From: Pseudopyrenochaeta lycopersici
Taxonomy: Eukaryota > Ascomycota > Dothideomycetes > Pleosporales > Pseudopyrenochaetaceae
Direction of reading: 5' to 3'
Length of the DNA stretch: 64,000 nucleotides
NCBI GenBank assembly: GCA_003313425.1
Contig: NHZP01000007.1
Span: forward strand, 1 to 64,000
Shown: piece after piece, positions 35,810-48,775 of the stretch
How the letters are laid out: each line of letters begins with the position of its first letter
How positions within the stretch are numbered: the first letter of the stretch is position 1
Notes under the pieces: model-generated
The model's database searches: none
Seen by the model: the letters and a program-made list of their open reading frames with translations, nothing else
Told to the model about the DNA's origin: nothing
Translations under genes and position numbers: made by a program

Positions 35810-36398
35810 CGGCCCTTAAGGATAATAAACTATCTAGCTTCTAAGCTTTACAGTACGCTCTTAACACGTTAAACAAGATCCTACCTACAAAATATTAAGC
35901 TAATCTTGTTAAGTCCTAATATATATTAATTCATCTATAAACAGTTACTAAGGTAACTAGCTAAGTTTTGCAGTTTATAAATATACAGGATTAGGTATAG
36001 AAAGTATAGATCTCTATCAGACTTTATTAATATAGCTAGACCTTAATTATTATGTAAATCTTCGCGGTAATTTATTATATATTATTAATATTACAAGAAA
36101 TATTATTTTTAAGCTTACTGTTAGTACTAAGAGGTTTACATTAGCTTCTGTTTAAGACAGGGGAAGTATTATTAGCGCTTAAACCTGCTATCCCTTATTA
36201 ACTATTCTAGTTAGTAATAATTTACCTTACCCTATGCTAACAGGATAGTTCCCTAAAAGCGGTAGTAAAGAGTAATAACTCTATCTATTTATCGTCCTTA
36301 CTATTACTGCGCTAAGGTAGTTGTAAGAGAAGGATAAATAAGTTAATATTAGTAGCTCAAGCAATTCGCTGTAAGTAATAGTTGTACAGTATTACTTT
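35810..36398. other. AT-rich RIP-type sequence, unassigned
   Basis: No gene or recognisable repeat was identified between the X copy and the next Z LTR. The composition is RIP-like. Confidence 0.5.
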
Positions 36399-36648
36399 TG
36401 TTTTGGGCGAAGAGGCCTAACTAACGAGTGTGCATTTGTCCTATACTACAGAAGGAGAAAAATAGAGAAGAGGTTACAGGTATCCTTAGAGGATATATAT
36501 ATATGTTCGTACGAGTGAAGAGGAACGTGCTCCTCTAGCTGCTAACTTATACGAGCTAATAAGAAAAGGGGGCAGAGGAGATTAAGGAGTTCTTTCCCCG
36601 TGCGATAGTAGCGAAGCCTCTCCTGCTTAAAGGGCGCAGCCCATTACA
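36399..36648 (-). repeat. Z LTR, minus orientation, no clear target duplication
   Basis: A complete 250-bp LTR in reverse orientation (TGTTTTGGGCG...GCGCAGCCCATTACA). The flanking pentamers are ACTTT and ATTTC, not a clean duplication, so RIP decay or recombination at this site is likely. Element Y sequence follows on the right. Confidence 0.85.
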
Positions 36649-39600
36649 ATTTCTTTATTCTTATTTTATCTTTTTCTTTATAACTTTAGTAAGTAGGATA
36701 GATTTTTTAGAGAAGTCTTTAATAAATTATTAGTTAAAATTAATAAATCTTATAAATAACTATATATCTTTCACTATTTTAAGTTTAGGCTATTCTTTTA
36801 CTACTTTTATTTTTTTTTACTTATCTTTACTCTATATATACTTATTATATATCTTAAGAATTTAACTTCTTTCTTATAGAACTTATATTTCTTAAGTTTA
36901 AGTAGTAAACTAAATCTTCTTAAGTAAGTAAGAACTATTTTAACGTGCTTAATATATTCCTATAAATTATTAGAGTATATAAAGATATTACTAAAGTATA
37001 TAATAATAAATATATCTAAGTATTCTCTTAATACGTTATTAATAAGTACCTAGTATATAGCTAGTACGTTAGTAAGACTAAAAGGTATTACTATATACTT
37101 ATAGTAGCTGTAGTGTATTCTAAATATAGTCTTCTATTCTTTATCTTCTTTTATATAAATAAGGTTATACGCTTCTCTTAAGCTTAATACTATAAAAACT
37201 TTTATAAAAGCTAATTAGTTCTATAGTTCTACTATATTTAGTAAAGAGTATTAATTCTTTATTATAATATTATTAAGTTTCTAGTAGTTAACGTATAGTC
37301 TTAACTTTCTATTCTTTTTTAGTATAAATAATATAGGGTATTCTACTAGTAACTATAATTCTCTAATAAATCTCTTTATTAAGTTTATTTTAATATATTC
37401 GCGTAAGGTTTTAAGTTCTTTTTCTAATAAACTATAAATTAGGCTAAAAGTTAGTTACTTTCCTTTCTATAGGATTATCTCGTAATCTTAGAGTTAATAT
37501 TTAGGTAGTGCTTTTATGCTTATCTCTTCCTAAAAGAGTAACTTATATCTTTCATACTTATTAGAGATTACTAGAGTTATACTTTACTCTTTAACTCTAG
37601 CTTATTAGTCTAAAGGCCTCTTATTAGTACCTACTAAGTTAGACTCTTATATCTTAAGGTTATCCTTATTTAAAGAAAGAGCTCCTATTATTACCTTCCT
37701 ATCTACCTAAGTACTTAGCTATAGCGTAGGTTTACTTATAGTTACGTCTATTCTATAGTATTTAAATAAGAACATTTTCTTTTTCTAATCTATTTCTAGA
37801 CTATATTCTCTTAACTATAAGAGTCTTAATATTACGTTATATTATAATAGTTTAAAGATATCTCAGTTAATTATCTCCTTATAGTTCTAAATAATAAGTT
37901 ACACGCTCTATACTTTATAAGTATTTATAGACTCTAATAGTATTAGTTATCTATTAGCTACTATTAATAGATATAGTACAAATTTTAGTAATAGGATAAG
38001 GCTAGCTTATTCTATTACTTACGTAGAAATATAGCTCTATTATACTATAGAATCTACTAGTACTTTTATCTAGCTTCTATTAAGCTTAATATTTAGCTTA
38101 AAGAGTCTTTATATACTTATTATATATAAGGTTTATAGTTCTTACTTATTAGTAGGCGCGACATTAAAAAAGATTTCTCTTAGTACTTATTTAGTATCTT
38201 AATATCTTTATACTTAAAGTAGTTAGAGTTAAGGTATATTTACTATTACTACTAATTATACTCTCTATTAAAGACTAGCTATATTACTATAGTAGCTATA
38301 AAGTTATTATTTCCTAAGAAATAGAAGAGAGTCTTCTTATCTTATAAGTAGTTATTATATTTAACTTTAGGATAGTTATACTATTAGTACTTATATTAGT
38401 AAAATAAATAAAGAAAGTATCTTTATTCTATTTTACTAGAATAGTATATTATATATAAGTCTATAGTATAGAAAGACTAGTAGATAATTCTATATTACTT
38501 ATTATATAAGTCTATTAAATAGTCTAGTACTAGTTCTTATAGTCTCTAGCGTATAGTATATAAGGTCTAAGCTACTTTAGTATACTTATATATTTCTTAG
38601 GCTTCCTTCTCTATAAGGTACTAAAGAAAGTTAATATTCTCTTTATTATCTTCTTAATATATTTATTATTTAAGCTAAGTATAAATATCTTATTTCTTAC
38701 TATCTATAAGTATAATCTTACTATAGAAATTAACTTAAAGATACTCTTATTATACTAGGTTCTTAGTATCTAGTATATAGAAAGTATCTTCCTATATTAG
38801 TAGTAGTAGTATTTAGTATTATAATATATATTTAGAGGTCTTAACTACTAAAAGTTCTAGTACTTATATTTATCTTACTTATTAAAGTTTTTAAAGTGCA
38901 TCCTTAACGCTTATAAGCTACTATACTTCTTTAGCTTTTTCTACTTATTCTTATATTATTTTTATATAATATTTAAGGTAATAGTAGTATTCTTATAATA
39001 TATCTTATATTACTTATTTAGCTAGAATAATTATACTTATCTCTTATATTATAGCTACTTCTTATTCTTCTAAGGTTAGCACGTTAATATATTATACTTT
39101 ATATATATATTACGCGCGTAGTTAGTAGTTAAGCTCTAATATATCTTTCTCTACTTCTATAAGTATTAATAGCTTTAAAGTTCCTAGTTAATACTAGTTC
39201 TAGAAGTTTTCTATCTTTTTCTCTTTTATTAAGAGTATTATAGTATTATTAAGATCTTCTTTAGTATCTTTATAGACTAGGAATAAGGAGCTACTACTCT
39301 TTTTCTCTTTATTACTATACTAGGTTCCTAAAATCTGTATCTTAGTAAGTTCTTAGAAAAGTAGTTATAATATCTCTATATTATAAGCCTTTTTCTCTTA
39401 AGTTATAATAACTTCCTATATTTTATTATTACTTAGGCACTTAACTAAATAGGGTTTTACTAATTTAGTAGCTTTACCTCTTATATAGCTAGATATAAGT
39501 ACTACTTAGTTATTATCTTCTATAGTAGTAGTATTAAACTTAAAGAATAAGTTAAACTAGAGTAGCTATTCTTTAAGCTTAAACTAATCTCTATAGAAGA

Positions 39601-40080
39601 GGTCTAGTTGGGTAATAGCGTTACCTAGCTTAGTAGCGTAGTAGACTATATTTTCTATATAAGTATTACTTATCTTAAGAGTATTTAAAGTATAAAGATC
39701 TTAAAAGCTATTAGTAAGAATAACTAATAAGATTATAAGGTTAGTTCTCTAAGATAGAGTAAGAGACTATATAGAAGAGGGTTTAATACTAAGATAGTAA
39801 GAGAGCGCTTCTATAAAGAGTACTAAGAGTTAAGAATAATTAGTATTACTATTACTATACTATAGAGTATAATATTAAGTTAAATATACTAAGCTATAAG
39901 AGCTTATTATAATAATCTATATATATAATATGCTTATCGCACTCGCTATAAGCGCTGCGAGCGCTTATCCTTAGTAGAGTAAGTAGTTACGTAATATATA
40001 AGAAGTAGAATACTAGCGCTTCCTAACTAGTTATTAGTTCTTAAGGTATCTCCCCTTAACTAGGATTCTAGATCCTAACA
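36649..40080 (-). mobile_element. Element Y copy b: Gypsy LTR, gag and RT, RIP-saturated
   Basis: The minus strand runs from an LTR start at 40080 (TGTTAGGATC) through leader and gag (39900-38900) into reverse transcriptase/RNase H sequence (about 38000-36700). It ends at the Z LTR before any integrase. Composition is extremely AT-rich, with stops every few codons. It matches copy a in leader and gag. Confidence 0.7.
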
Positions 40081-40495
40081 GTATACTTATTAAGATCTAG
40101 AATCCTAGTTAAGGGGGGATACCTTAAGAACTAATAACTAGTTAAAAAGCGCTAGTATTCTACTTCTTATACGTTACGTAGCTGCTTACTTTACTAAAGA
40201 TAAGTACTTACAGCGCTTATAGTAAGCGTAATAAGTGTATTATATATATAGATTATTATAACAAGCTCTTATAGCTTAGTATATTTAACTTAATATTATA
40301 CTCTATAGTATAGTAATAGTAATACTAATTATTTTTAACTCTTAGTACTTTTTATAGAAGCGCTCTCTTACTATCTTAGTATTAAACTCTCTTCTATATA
40401 GTCTCTTACTCTATCCTAGAGAACTAACCTTATAATCTTATTAGTTATCCTTACTAATAGCTTTTAATATTCTTTATATATATACTTTTTAATAT
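39685..40495. repeat. Long inverted repeat: two Y ends head to head, 7-bp spacer
   Basis: The left arm (about 39685-40080) and right arm (40088-40495) are reverse complements apart from RIP-type differences; only GTATACT lies between them. Each arm is the LTR plus leader of a Y element, so two Y ends face each other. Single-stranded DNA here could form an approximately 400-bp hairpin. Confidence 0.85.
40088..40495 (+). mobile_element. Element Y copy c: LTR and leader fragment
   Basis: The plus-strand mate of copy b in the palindrome. Similarity fades after about 40495, so only the end of the element is present. Confidence 0.65.
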
Positions 40496-43400
40496 ACGTT
40501 TCTACTTTCTACCTTAGGTTTATAATATAGTAGTTTTATTAGACAAGTTCTATAGTTTTTATAATTCCTAAGTACTTATATATTAAGTTATTATAGTATT
40601 ATTAGATAATAATAGTTTTATATAAATCTTTAAGAACTCCTACTTATATCTTTAAGATTACGTAGTATTCTTATAAAAGTCCTAAAGTTCTATTCTTATT
40701 TATTCTTAAGATTACTACATAAACTTTAGTCTTTTTCCTTACTATATTATATCTTCTACTTAGTATACCTACTCTTTTATTTTCTTTTCTTAGTGTATAT
40801 ATAATTTTAAACTTATATTATTTTAGAGGTTCTAACTATTTTACTTATCTATAATTAAGCTATTTTATTATTATAAAGTATATTAGGTTTTAGGAGTCTA
40901 TATAAATAGTAAGTTCTAAGTAACTTTCTATATACACTCTCTAATATTATAAAATATTAATAATAACTATAAGTTCTTTATTATAGATATTATATTATTC
41001 TTCTACTTATAAGAATTTTTATAAGTAATATACTATAGAGTACTATTTCCTATCTCTCTTTTATAGGGCTACTACTCTAATTATAAGGTCTAATATATCT
41101 ATTTTAATCTTTAGTAGTTCCCTACTAGTAAATAATATAAGTACTAGTTTAGTAGCGTATACTTCTTTTAATATCTTAAAAGCTTATTACTATTTCTTAT
41201 TCTAGTCCCAACCTTCTTCTTTCTTTTTTAGTTTTATTAAGGGTACTATAATCTTAAAAAAGTCCTTAATAAGCTATTAATTAAATTTAATAAATCCTAA
41301 AAATAACTAGATATCTTTAACTATCTATAGTATCTTTTATTCTTAGATTATCCTAATCTTAGATTTACTAATCTATACTCTTTATCTTCTAACTATATAT
41401 CTTAGAAATTCTACCTCTTTTTTATAAAATTTATACTTTTCTAGTTTTAACCCTAGGTAGTAGTCCTTTAATTATTATAATACTTCGTTAATATAGTCTT
41501 AATATTTATCTATATTCTTTAAGTAAACTAAAATATTATATAAGTAGGCTATAGTATATATATTAAGATATTCTACTAAAATATTATTTATTAGGTCTTA
41601 ATATATTGCTAGTGCGTTTATTAAGCTAAATAGTATTACTATATATTTATAATATCTATATTATATTCTAAAGGTAGTTTTCTATTCCTCTATTTCTTTT
41701 ATTCTAATAAGGTTGTACGCTCCTTTTAGATCTAATATAGTAAAGTATTAAGCTCTTATTAATCTATTACGTAATTCTTATATATTAGGTAGTAGGTAGC
41801 AGTTCTTTTTAGTAATATTATTTAACTTCTTATAGTTAATATATAATCTTAATACTTTATCTTTCTTTAGTATAAATAAAATAGAGTATCTTACTAAAGA
41901 CTTAGATTTCTTAATAAAACTTTTTACTAAATTTTTATTAATATAGTTCTTTAGTACGCCTAGTTTATAATCATTAAAGTAGTATATTAGTATAAACTTA
42001 AGCTATTCATTTTTAATAAGTTCTATCTTATAATCTTATTTTTAATATTTTAGTAGTACTCTTTTTTTTTACTTTTTTAGTAAATATATCTCTAAATTCT
42101 TTATATTTTTCTAGGATTCTAAGAGTAGTAACTAACTTCTTCTTATTCTTCTTAGTATTCCTTACTAGCTACTAATAAAGTAGCTCTTATTTAGCTTCTT
42201 ATAAAGGTTTAATATTTATTATTATCTTCTTATCTACTAAAGTATATAACTATTACGTAGGTATTCTTATATTATCTCTAATACGTATAGATGCTCTTTA
42301 TTTTACTTAGTTAATTACTAGATTATAGTATCCTAACTAAGGTAGTCTTAATATAATATTATAAGCAGCTATTCTAAAAATATCTAGTCTAACTTAGTAT
42401 AATTTAGAGGCTAAGCTAAGGCTAGTAGTAACTTTATAGGTTACTATTCTTCTTAATTTTCTATTTACTACTATTATTTAGTAAAGTTTTTTTTTTTAAA
42501 ATAAGTTATAGCCTTACATTTAATATAGCTATTTTAGAAATATAGTTAACTTATAATCTAGAATTTATTAGTACTTTTAGCTTCTTTTATTAAAGTTTTA
42601 TTCTAAGTCTTAAAAAGTTCTCTTCCTCTTATTATATAGCCTAGTACTATTTCTTAGTACTCTTTAGTTATAGTTAAATTCTTTATTTAGCTTTAGCCTT
42701 TTATCTATAAAAAGGTTTAGTTTCTAATTTATTTTTTAAAAAAGAGTTATTATTAAAGCTATTAGTTTCCTTTTCTAATTTATAACGCGTATATTTTAAG
42801 TTTATATATACCTACTATAACTTATTAGTATATTACTTATTTATAATAATATCTTAGTTTACTGTATACTAATTATTATATCCTAAAAAATAGTTTATTA
42901 TTTATTTATCTTATAAGTAGGTAATATAGTTATCTTACTAGTAGTTATACTATTACTATTTATACGCTTCCTTTAGTATTAGGAAGTACTCTTCTTATAG
43001 TTTAATAGCGTAGTAGTAGTTATAATAGTTATATATATAATAAAGATATAATAGTAGCCTATATTAAGGGTTTCTCTAGTTATAGTTATAATAAAATAAC
43101 TTTTATTATTTTTCTACTTATATAATAGCCTTTTATTTTATCTATTATTTAGTATATTCTAAAAAGAATTATTTATACTAGATATCCTTAATCATATATT
43201 CCTAGTATATATTTTCTACTTTATATTTTCTATAGTACTAGTTTACTTTATATTTCTAATATTTTATAGTTTAGTACTTATACTTCCTCTATACTCCTTA
43301 TAAGTAGCAGTTAGTTCTAGTTAACTTTAGTTTGCTTTAGCAGAACTTTATTATTCTAATTAATTTCTTAAGTAGAAGTAGGTACCTATCTATAAGTTTC

Positions 43401-44045
43401 TATTATCTAGTTATTATCTTACTATAGTAGTAATAATAGTCTAGTACTATAGTTAAGTATAGTAACTATCTCCTAGTCTCTAATTTAGGTAGCGTTATAG
43501 CTATTAATTATATTCACTTTTAGTTAAGCAACTTTATTCTTTTACTTATAATTTCTTATAAAGTATTCTTTTTTCTTATAATTATAGTATTTACTTTTTA
43601 ACTTCTCTATATCTATCTTCTAGTTTCCTACTTCCTTATTCTTTTACTTTTCATTTATATTATCTAAATATATTAGTTCTAGTTTATTAGAAGTATAGTA
43701 GCTAGTAGTATAAGTATTTTTAGGGTAGTAAACGTAGTTCTTACGTTTACTTATATATATTATTTTACTTTTCTTATAGCTTTATAGTTCTTAGTTTAGC
43801 TTATATAAGTTATTATTAATTCTTATATAGACATTACTTAGATTATTAAGGTTTTTAATAACGTATCCTATTCTTATAAGTTCCTCTTTAACCTAGTTTT
43901 AGGCCCTATTAGAATATTTACTTAAGGGCCTTATTATCTTATATAATAATTATAGAGTACTATTTAAACTTATTAGTATAGTTAGTAATAGAGGTATACT
44001 ATTTAAGTTCCTGTATATATTATTCTACTGTAACTTTCTTAGTCT
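40496..44045 (-). mobile_element. Another Gypsy-type relic, minus strand, RIP-saturated
   Basis: Minus-strand reading gives a reverse transcriptase region near 41200-42000 (similar in layout to 36650-37400) and a Gag-like end near 43500-44000 with a possible zinc knuckle around 43750. It borders GC-balanced unique DNA abruptly at 44045. No LTR was identified at either end. Confidence 0.55.
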
Positions 44046-45557
44046 ATATTCTAGAACAATCAACGCGCCTAAATAAGCTCTTCAGTACCCGCTCATAGCG
44101 CCTCGTGGCATACGATAGTAACTTAATAAAATTGCTAGGGAAACCGTAGAGGCGGAGGGTGAGAGAACGGAGCCCAGAAGTGTCACCAATGCTGGCGAAG
44201 GCGTCGGGTAGTAACAAATTGTGAATTCTCCTCACGTTGTAACTGGAATAGTTGTGCTCCTATATTTCGGCACTACTGTAGTAGACGTTAGCATACGCCT
44301 ACATGTGGTTACAGGCGTAACTGAGGTTTTCCGGGAATGCCCTAAACACAAGCACTGACTGGATGAGCATCAGGTGTACGGACAAGATCCTGGGATGGGT
44401 GCGGGGCAACAATTACTCCAGAGGTGCATGGTACCGGCCGATATACTGGATCCCGGATACAGAGCATGACACTACTGTGGTACAAGGCATAAGTAGTGTA
44501 GGTGGAGACTGTGGTCTGTGTGTTAAAAAACCTGAAAATTTACATCCGGAACAGAACCGCGCGCTTTACTATTGGTGGCAATCCTTGTATAGGTCTGTGT
44601 TATCAGCTTTGTCAGCCAGCACGCCACAGTCTCCACGTACACTACTTATGCCTTGTACCACAGTAGGGACCCTGGAAACCTCGGTACGAGGGAATGAGCT
44701 TCTACTGGCTTGTCTTGTTCATAATCTCCACATCAGGCCTTCCGTAAGTTCCATATCCGGCCTTCACTCCGGCCTTCAATCTAGACAAGGAATATGATAC
44801 TCGTCCGTACAACACTGCCTGGTGTCTTCAGTCCTGAGGTTGAGCGTCGTGCAGGCCAATTTTGGTCCGAATACGAGGCCTCGATGCGGAGCGCCAGTAG
44901 AAGACAATTACTCGTTCAGATTGCTCTTACCCCTTCTTGAACCTTCCCCTTTCTATACAGGAGTAGGAGGAACTTAGTCTGTTTTAGTCGTTAGAGCCAT
45001 CCAGCGGGCACTACTAACGGTCCGACACACCCACACTACTTACACTTACACACAAAAAGACAATGCAGGTAACGTTCTAATCGGCGCGTAGTCCGTTGCA
45101 TGGTATGCGCAAACAATGTATGCATTCTGCCGAATACCACGTACATCATTTTGCGGGACCGAAGTACCTAGGCGTGCTACTCGAGAACACCCATGTAATT
45201 CAATGTACGTACAGTCAGTCACCTGTTCCTTCAGGTTGAAATGCTTGACATGGATCACCTAGGGGAGAGCCTTAACAGTAAAGTGCTACACTGAATTGTG
45301 CCACAGCTAGCTGAACTAATTACTAATTGTGCCTACTATGTATAGTAACGAAATTCTTAGGCTTTATTGTCAACGAGCAATTTGGTTAAGCTGTAAAAGT
45401 ATTTGTAATGTCCGTAAGGCCTGGGAAGATCCACTCACGTACCCAGGCCGGTTAACCACCCAGGATGTACGTCATCAGGTTTGGCGAAGTCTTAGTAGAA
45501 TCTAGTTCTAGACTTAGCCGAGTTCTATACTCACAGAGTACGCTGATGACATTGCAA
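44046..45557. other. Unique DNA without a supported gene; contains a foldback repeat
   Basis: GC-balanced sequence downstream of the oxidoreductase gene. Three ORFs of 63-144 codons (44044-44235, 44363-44797, 45046-45258) have no recognisable content. The middle one overlaps the inverted repeat at 44472-44666, which explains part of its openness. Confidence 0.45.
44472..44666. repeat. Foldback repeat with 43-bp inverted arms
   Basis: The arm at 44472-44514 (CTACTGTGGTACAAGGCATA...) and the arm at 44624-44666 are reverse complements with one mismatch in 43, and enclose 109 bp. No target duplication is evident, so it may be a MITE-like element with decayed flanks or a locally formed inverted duplication. 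Confidence 0.8.
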
Positions 45558-47006
45558 TTAAGGTCCCCGGAACTTTTCCAGTTCATGCTTCGCTCTAGCT
45601 GCGTCGTCTTCAGGAAACTGGCTAATGAGTTGTTCGAGTTTCGAGCAAACTGCTTCAAGATTGGCGTTGGCGGTAGCCATGAATTCCGCAGGATCTGTAG
45701 AGTGTTTGGCCAGTGGTGCCATGAGAGCAGTAGAGATATCTAAACGTGCTGACTGTAGCCAAAGAGCGGTCTTCGAGTCTGCATTCCATCGTATCGAGTT
45801 CAGGTACGTCTCGATTCTTCCGGTGAGATAGTCAACGGGAGTATTGGGATGGGGATTGACGCGGCAGAGCTCGTTCTTGACTTCATCATCACCGTACGTA
45901 CACTCAACGTGTGCAATGAATGCTGCGCTGAATACCTGTTGACAATAACGGACCGACTGAAGAGTTATGCGGTTGCCCTGGAAAATTGGTACAGGCTCGA
46001 GCTTTGCCAGCGCGTCGGCAGTACAATCGATGTACAACGAATCCGGCACGGGTGTGTAGGTGCCCTTTTCCATGATCACTTCATCTCTGCCAATGCGCAA
46101 AACCCGACCCTGTCGTATAACGGTGGGCACTCTTTTGATTTGCTCTAATTCGGCCTCGCAAATGGTAGCGCATCGATACATGGTAGGCCACACCTGGTCA
46201 TCTAGCCGTAGCAGCTCCCCACAGGCCTCAAGACGTCGAAACAGATCGTCTGGTGATGTAGCTTTCATGGCTGCTTCGGCCTGGTTCCGCATGCTAGATG
46301 TAACCACTTGAGCAAATACAGGTCCAGGCTGGAGAGTGCTGCGCTCAAGAAACCACGAGTCACGTGGCATGATCCACGAGATCTGTTGGGGATCCACACC
46401 GTTTGTGATCAACCATAGACAGGCATCGATTCCTGTCTTCCCGGCACCGACTACGGTATACCCACCATGTGGTCGCGAAATCTTCGGCAGATCGTTGGGT
46501 GTGATAAGATTTACGCCTTCTGAGACCTCATAGGCAGGTGGGCGCATGGCAGGAACTCTCACTTTCATAAAAGTCGCGTCCACGATTTTTGTGCGTCCTC
46601 CGACTCGGAACACCTTGTTTGTAATGATTGATCGGAAAGCGCCTTCGCCCATATATTCATGCTTTGGGAACCAACTGACTCGACCAGAGGGAAGAAAGGT
46701 CTGCTGCAGAACGATACTGTAATAGGCGCAAACTTCATCAACAGTTGCCAACTCCGCCAGGCCTTTGTTCAGGCCGACTTGATCAATACTTCCTTCCCCC
46801 AGCGGTCGAGAGTTGACGCCGTAGAATGCGGATGGCTGATGTAGGCGGACGAAAGGATAAGCGATGGTCCAGTGGCCACCGGGACGTGCGTAGCGGTCCA
46901 CCAGAACCACGGTGGCTTTCGTATCAGAGAGCAGTGTATCAACGAAAGCCATTCCCATGGCACCAGCCCCTATCACAAGATAGTCGGGTGAGAGTTCCTC
47001 CGACAT
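45558..47006 (-). CDS. FAD/NAD(P)-dependent oxidoreductase, 482 residues, intact
   Basis: A single open exon from ATG 47006 to the stop at 45558. Near the N terminus the FAD-binding Rossmann motif reads VIGAGAMG (residues 11-18), followed by an acidic strand end (VLVDRYARPGGHW, 35-46). A second dinucleotide-binding motif, VVGAGKTG (185-192), sits mid-protein, as in two-Rossmann flavin monooxygenases and related enzymes. A C-D-T-A segment near 350 fits the second FAD contact. The substrate is not deducible. No signal peptide or membrane segment is seen, so it is probably cytosolic. It opens a run of redox genes (Baeyer-Villiger enzyme and zinc dehydrogenase, same strand) that may share a pathway. 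Codon use and GC look normal, with no RIP stops. Confidence 0.85.
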   Translation of the reverse strand: MSEELSPDYLVIGAGAMGMAFVDTLLSDTKATVVLVDRYARPGGHWTIAYPFVRLHQPSAFYGVNSRPLGEGSIDQVGLNKGLAELATVDEVCAYYSIVLQQTFLPSGRVSWFPKHEYMGEGAFRSIITNKVFRVGGRTKIVDATFMKVRVPAMRPPAYEVSEGVNLITPNDLPKISRPHGGYTVVGAGKTGIDACLWLITNGVDPQQISWIMPRDSWFLERSTLQPGPVFAQVVTSSMRNQAEAAMKATSPDDLFRRLEACGELLRLDDQVWPTMYRCATICEAELEQIKRVPTVIRQGRVLRIGRDEVIMEKGTYTPVPDSLYIDCTADALAKLEPVPIFQGNRITLQSVRYCQQVFSAAFIAHVECTYGDDEVKNELCRVNPHPNTPVDYLTGRIETYLNSIRWNADSKTALWLQSARLDISTALMAPLAKHSTDPAEFMATANANLEAVCSKLEQLISQFPEDDAARAKHELEKFRGP

Positions 47007-47440
47007 ATTGGGTTGCGTTGTGTATTATGAAGGACGGTGGAGGAAGGCCAGTTCATATGATCCAATAGGATATCGTGAGCTGAGACCGTGATTCAAGTGG
47101 TTCCATGCGGATATATAGGCAAATTATTCCTAGTCCAACATAGCTGTGGAGCACTAATTTTCTGTAGCAGCCTAGGGATCATGTCAAGTCGGGGGAAGAT
47201 GAGTAATCACAGATGTTTCATAAATTTGGTAGGCCGAGGTCCCCGTGAGGTGGGCTTACCTGTATCCACTCGTGAATGATGCATCAGTTGAGAATCTGCA
47301 ATGATTCGACCTTGCATGAAGCCAAGCGCATTCTGTCTTTGCTGCAGCTGGTGATAACAGCACAACAACAGACACACTTTTCTTAATGCCCCACACTTGC
47401 AACACCGCACCTAACCGTGCGACATACAAGATCTCTCCCC
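47007..47440. other. Upstream region of the oxidoreductase, no gene
   Basis: GC-balanced sequence between the oxidoreductase start and the relic beginning near 47440. It probably contains the oxidoreductase promoter; no motif was assigned. Confidence 0.45.
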
Positions 47441-48775
47441 TAGTAACGCCCTTGGGGTTGCATAGCGAAGAGGTACAGGCTCTATTCTTTCGTTGCTGTG
47501 CACGGTGTGAGGGTCCACAAACATGTTGATGTCAACACAGCGCTGGTATGGTGCAGCTCCGAGGTCGTGCCGAAGCTCCAATCAATCGTTATCAGGTCTA
47601 ACTTGCCGAGGTCTGGTCGGCCGCCAGCTGAGGTAGACTAACTACGCGCTTTAATCTATTGTACTAACCTACAACAGGGGATACATGTGATTAGCAACCG
47701 TGACGTTGCCTCTATGAGCATCCTTGATCAATAGCTAGACTATGTCAACACCGAAAGAGTTCTTCCGTTGTTTGAGAAAGTCGATCTAGACTACACAACC
47801 CCAAAGCTGGCAATGCTAAACTAGGCTGAACATCTAGAAATAGTACGGAGCATCTGCCGCGAAGAAAATATCTCTTCACTCCGGCAACTGAACTCCATTG
47901 CCGAGCTGCAAGGCATTTTGAATTTGCTCAAGAAGCACGAAGAGAAGACGCGTCTCCGCGATGTTTTCTCCCACACTTTATCGCTGACGGCAGATTCACT
48001 TCTCGCTCTAGATGCTCGCGCTGTCGTCTCATTCATGTTGCAGTACTTGCCAGATGCAGTGTATCTGACATCGACTCTCCTGCAGTCGCAATTATGGAGC
48101 AGACACAAACAATCCATGGAAGATGAGCTGATCATCTTAGCTCCAGCTATCGCGAAGTAGCTTGTACTAGGGTCCAACGAACTTGGGGATTTCGTCCGTC
48201 AACCTTTAGCACTATTACTACACGGGTTGAAAAGTTTCTCATTGCAAAATTTTGTCGAATTGGTGGAGCTCGTCGCACTTACTGTTCGGTCGGCTGAAGC
48301 TGGTTTGAACCTACTTCTGGAAATCGTCGAGCCGAAAGCCCCTCAACTACTCGTTGGACGCCTGCCTGCCATCAAGAGATTTTCATCGTCGCTCTTTGGC
48401 ATTGCTCTAGATCACATCGACGAGGCCACAAGTTGCTCTAAGTCCAAGTCAGAATCCATCAGACTCACATTTGAAGAATTCAAGGATGGCTACACCATCT
48501 TTAGAAGCATTTTACGCGTAGACTCTTCTACAGCCGGATCTATGCAAGTTGGCGACCATCTTCGCCTTACCGTCACCAACACTCCACAAAACGATCCCCT
48601 AGCTAAGCCCTTTTCCATGGATGCCTTGATCTTGAGCGCGGAGTCAGGTGCCATCACTATCAGATGCCTGCATGATCCGCCTTCGTACTTCACTCAATGC
48701 GCTTGGAACATTACGTCATGTGGTTCTTTTGTCACAAGCAAGACCTCTTTCGATGCCGTGGTGACTTTCTTCACC
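47440..48775 (+). pseudogene. Relic of a large fungal protein (helicase/P-loop-associated type?)
   Basis: One plus-strand frame runs for about 430 codons from about 47442 to 48775. It has one plausible intron (47631-47678; GTAGAC...ACTAAC...ACAG) and three TAG stops at 47732, 47822 and 48158, each where Gln or Trp fits. Readable blocks include RVHKHVDVNTALVWC, GIHVISNRDVASMSILD, LDYVNTERVLPLFEK and LRLTVTNTP. The sequence is strikingly free of frameshifts. It resembles the N-terminal half of very large ascomycete proteins annotated as P-loop or RNA-helicase-like, but no Walker motif is present here and I am not certain of the family. The reading ends abruptly at about 48775, where a minus-strand relic begins. 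Confidence 0.5.

Noticed and set aside
36394..36653. Target duplication around the minus-strand Z LTR
   Set aside because: ACTTT and ATTTC do not match; calling a duplication would require two assumed mutations.
44363..44797. 144-codon plus-strand ORF
   Set aside because: It spans both arms of the foldback repeat and has no recognisable composition or splice context.
45558..46533. Several 60-100 codon plus-strand ORFs under the oxidoreductase
   Set aside because: They are antisense to a complete 482-codon gene and carry no motifs.
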